Shown piece after piece: positions 63,050-64,000 of a stretch of 64,000 nt of DNA. Each line of letters opens with the position of its first letter. Position 1 is the stretch's first letter. The translations under genes and the position numbers were made by a program. Source of the stretch: UBA1535 sp002323775 (lineage in GTDB: Bacteria > Bacillota > Clostridia > Tissierellales > Sedimentibacteraceae); assembly GCA_031993545.1 (NCBI GenBank), contig DAMAHZ010000003.1:30071-94070 (forward strand), given 5' to 3'. A model generated the notes under the pieces. That model was not told the origin of the DNA. It worked only from the letters and a program-made list of their open reading frames with translations, and made no database searches.

Positions 63050-64000
63050 ATGAAAAAAATTATATCAATACTGTTGATTATCACAATGATTTTTTCATTA
63101 GCTGCCTGCAACAAGGCTGATGTTAAAGATGCCAATTCTGATAATACACAAAAACCAGATGTTTCAAGTGGAGACAATTCTGATAAGGAAAAACAAGAGG
63201 TAGATTTTGACAAGCTTCCTGTTGTAAATATGGCTTGGGGAGTCGATATGCACACCGGAGTTATTTATGCCGGATGTGAATTGACAGAGGTCTTTAAAGA
63301 CAGACCTGCTTATTTAAGCAAAATAGCAGATGGAAAATATGCTTTATACATAGACGGTGTACCCTCAGCTGTTATAAACCATGTTCCTACTAAAAACAGT
63401 TCGGAATCGGTTAATCTTTTTGCCACAGGAGAAATAGATTTGGCTATTTTATCTAATACTGCTGTTTTTACAGCCTACGATATAAATGTTGATGTTCAAA
63501 TTCTATCTCCAATTCAATCAGATGGTATAGCATGTGTTGCAATAAATGACGCTCCATTTAATAATTTTGAAGAAATGGTTGAGTATGCAAAAAATTCGGA
63601 GCAGCCTTTAAAAATGGGTTATCATTCATCATTGAGCGGACCTAGAATAGTTATTGAAAAAGCTCTTATTGAGGCAGGATTAACTATAACAGAAGACCCT
63701 GCTGATTATACAGCCGATGTTTTAACTGTAGATTTAAAAGGATTAGCAAATTTACAGCCTGCATTGACAAGCAAGCAAGTAGATGCTTGGGTTGCACCAG
63801 CACCACAGCCCGAACTTTCAGCTTCATCTGGTAACGGTAAGCTTATAGGAGGACTTGATTCATTCTCAAAAGACGGTAAATGGGCTAATTTCCCTTGTTG
63901 TACATATGCAGCTTCATCAAAAATTATTAATAGTTCACCTGAAATAGTACAAGCTATAACACAGGTTATATACGATACTACAAATTATGTTCACGAAAAC
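63050..64000 (+). CDS. ABC-type substrate-binding lipoprotein (partial)
   Basis: The first 317 residues, open to the right edge. Signal peptide with lipobox SLAAC gives Cys20. After a linker rich in Asp, Lys and Ser, the fold has LPVVNMAWGVDMHTGVIYAG near 65 and ATGEIDLAILSNTAVFTAYD near 126, the pattern of NMT1/SsuA-type periplasmic binding proteins, which deliver a small anion or sulfonate/pyrimidine to an ABC permease. The permease and ATPase should lie beyond 64000. Ribosome site AGGAG before the ATG. Confidence 0.88.
   Translation, partial: MKKIISILLIITMIFSLAACNKADVKDANSDNTQKPDVSSGDNSDKEKQEVDFDKLPVVNMAWGVDMHTGVIYAGCELTEVFKDRPAYLSKIADGKYALYIDGVPSAVINHVPTKNSSESVNLFATGEIDLAILSNTAVFTAYDINVDVQILSPIQSDGIACVAINDAPFNNFEEMVEYAKNSEQPLKMGYHSSLSGPRIVIEKALIEAGLTITEDPADYTADVLTVDLKGLANLQPALTSKQVDAWVAPAPQPELSASSGNGKLIGGLDSFSKDGKWANFPCCTYAASSKIINSSPEIVQAITQVIYDTTNYVHEN

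Overview
The window is AT-rich DNA from a low-GC Gram-positive anaerobe of the Clostridia. The gene content (arginine deiminase pathway, Cys T-box, murB-PHP-rapZ-yvcK cluster, CD3324-type protein, sigma-54 catabolic operon, M20 peptidase pair, Sir2, class II fumarase) fits an amino-acid-fermenting Peptostreptococcaceae-like organism. That placement is inference from content; I see no rRNA or tRNA in the window. About 57 protein genes are supported, packed on both strands.

Layout. 1-2.9 kb: start of uvrA, a DUF6440 gene, uvrB and a DUF1801 gene, all minus. 2.9-8.8 kb: the arcA-arcB-arcC arginine deiminase operon (minus). Its 3' end is interrupted by a small accessory segment that carries a secreted orphan protein and a 43-residue membrane peptide, flanked by a perfect 227-bp direct repeat of the arcC 3' end. 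9-12.5 kb: three tandem LCP-family cell-wall ligase genes. 12.7-20.4 kb: cold-shock gene, a CvfB-like S1 protein, pgi, a PAS/PP2C phosphatase, yvcK, rapZ, a PHP phosphatase and murB. 20.7-27.8 kb: a giant 1412-residue DUF445 protein, a flavin reductase and a T-box-controlled cysK-cysE pair. 28-36 kb: a MerR regulator, then a sigma-54 enhancer-binding protein and the operon it most probably controls (cyclase-family hydrolase, sodium:solute symporter with C-terminal winged helices, beta-keto acid cleavage enzyme), followed by a thiolase. 36-50 kb: AraC regulator, two nitroreductases, malic enzyme, hydrolases, lrgAB, fumarase, Sir2, rqcP-like, prfA, yaaA and catalase. 50-64 kb: FMN/FeS flavoprotein, three GNAT acetyltransferases, an NAD-epimerase, a chemotaxis receptor, an AbgA/AbgB-like M20 pair, envelope proteins and a truncated substrate-binding lipoprotein.

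The two observations I would follow first are these. (1) uvrB and murB, 18 kb apart and unrelated in function, share a conserved leader: a Shine-Dalgarno-like AAAGGA, then a covarying hairpin, then an AUG immediately after the hairpin. This looks like a hairpin-bridged ribosome binding site or an undescribed cis-regulatory RNA. (2) The 29-36 kb catabolic unit has an exact sigma-54 -24/-12 promoter and two near-identical palindromes as candidate activator sites. Its BKACE enzyme appears to lack the glutamate used for 3-keto-5-aminohexanoate, so the substrate is probably different.
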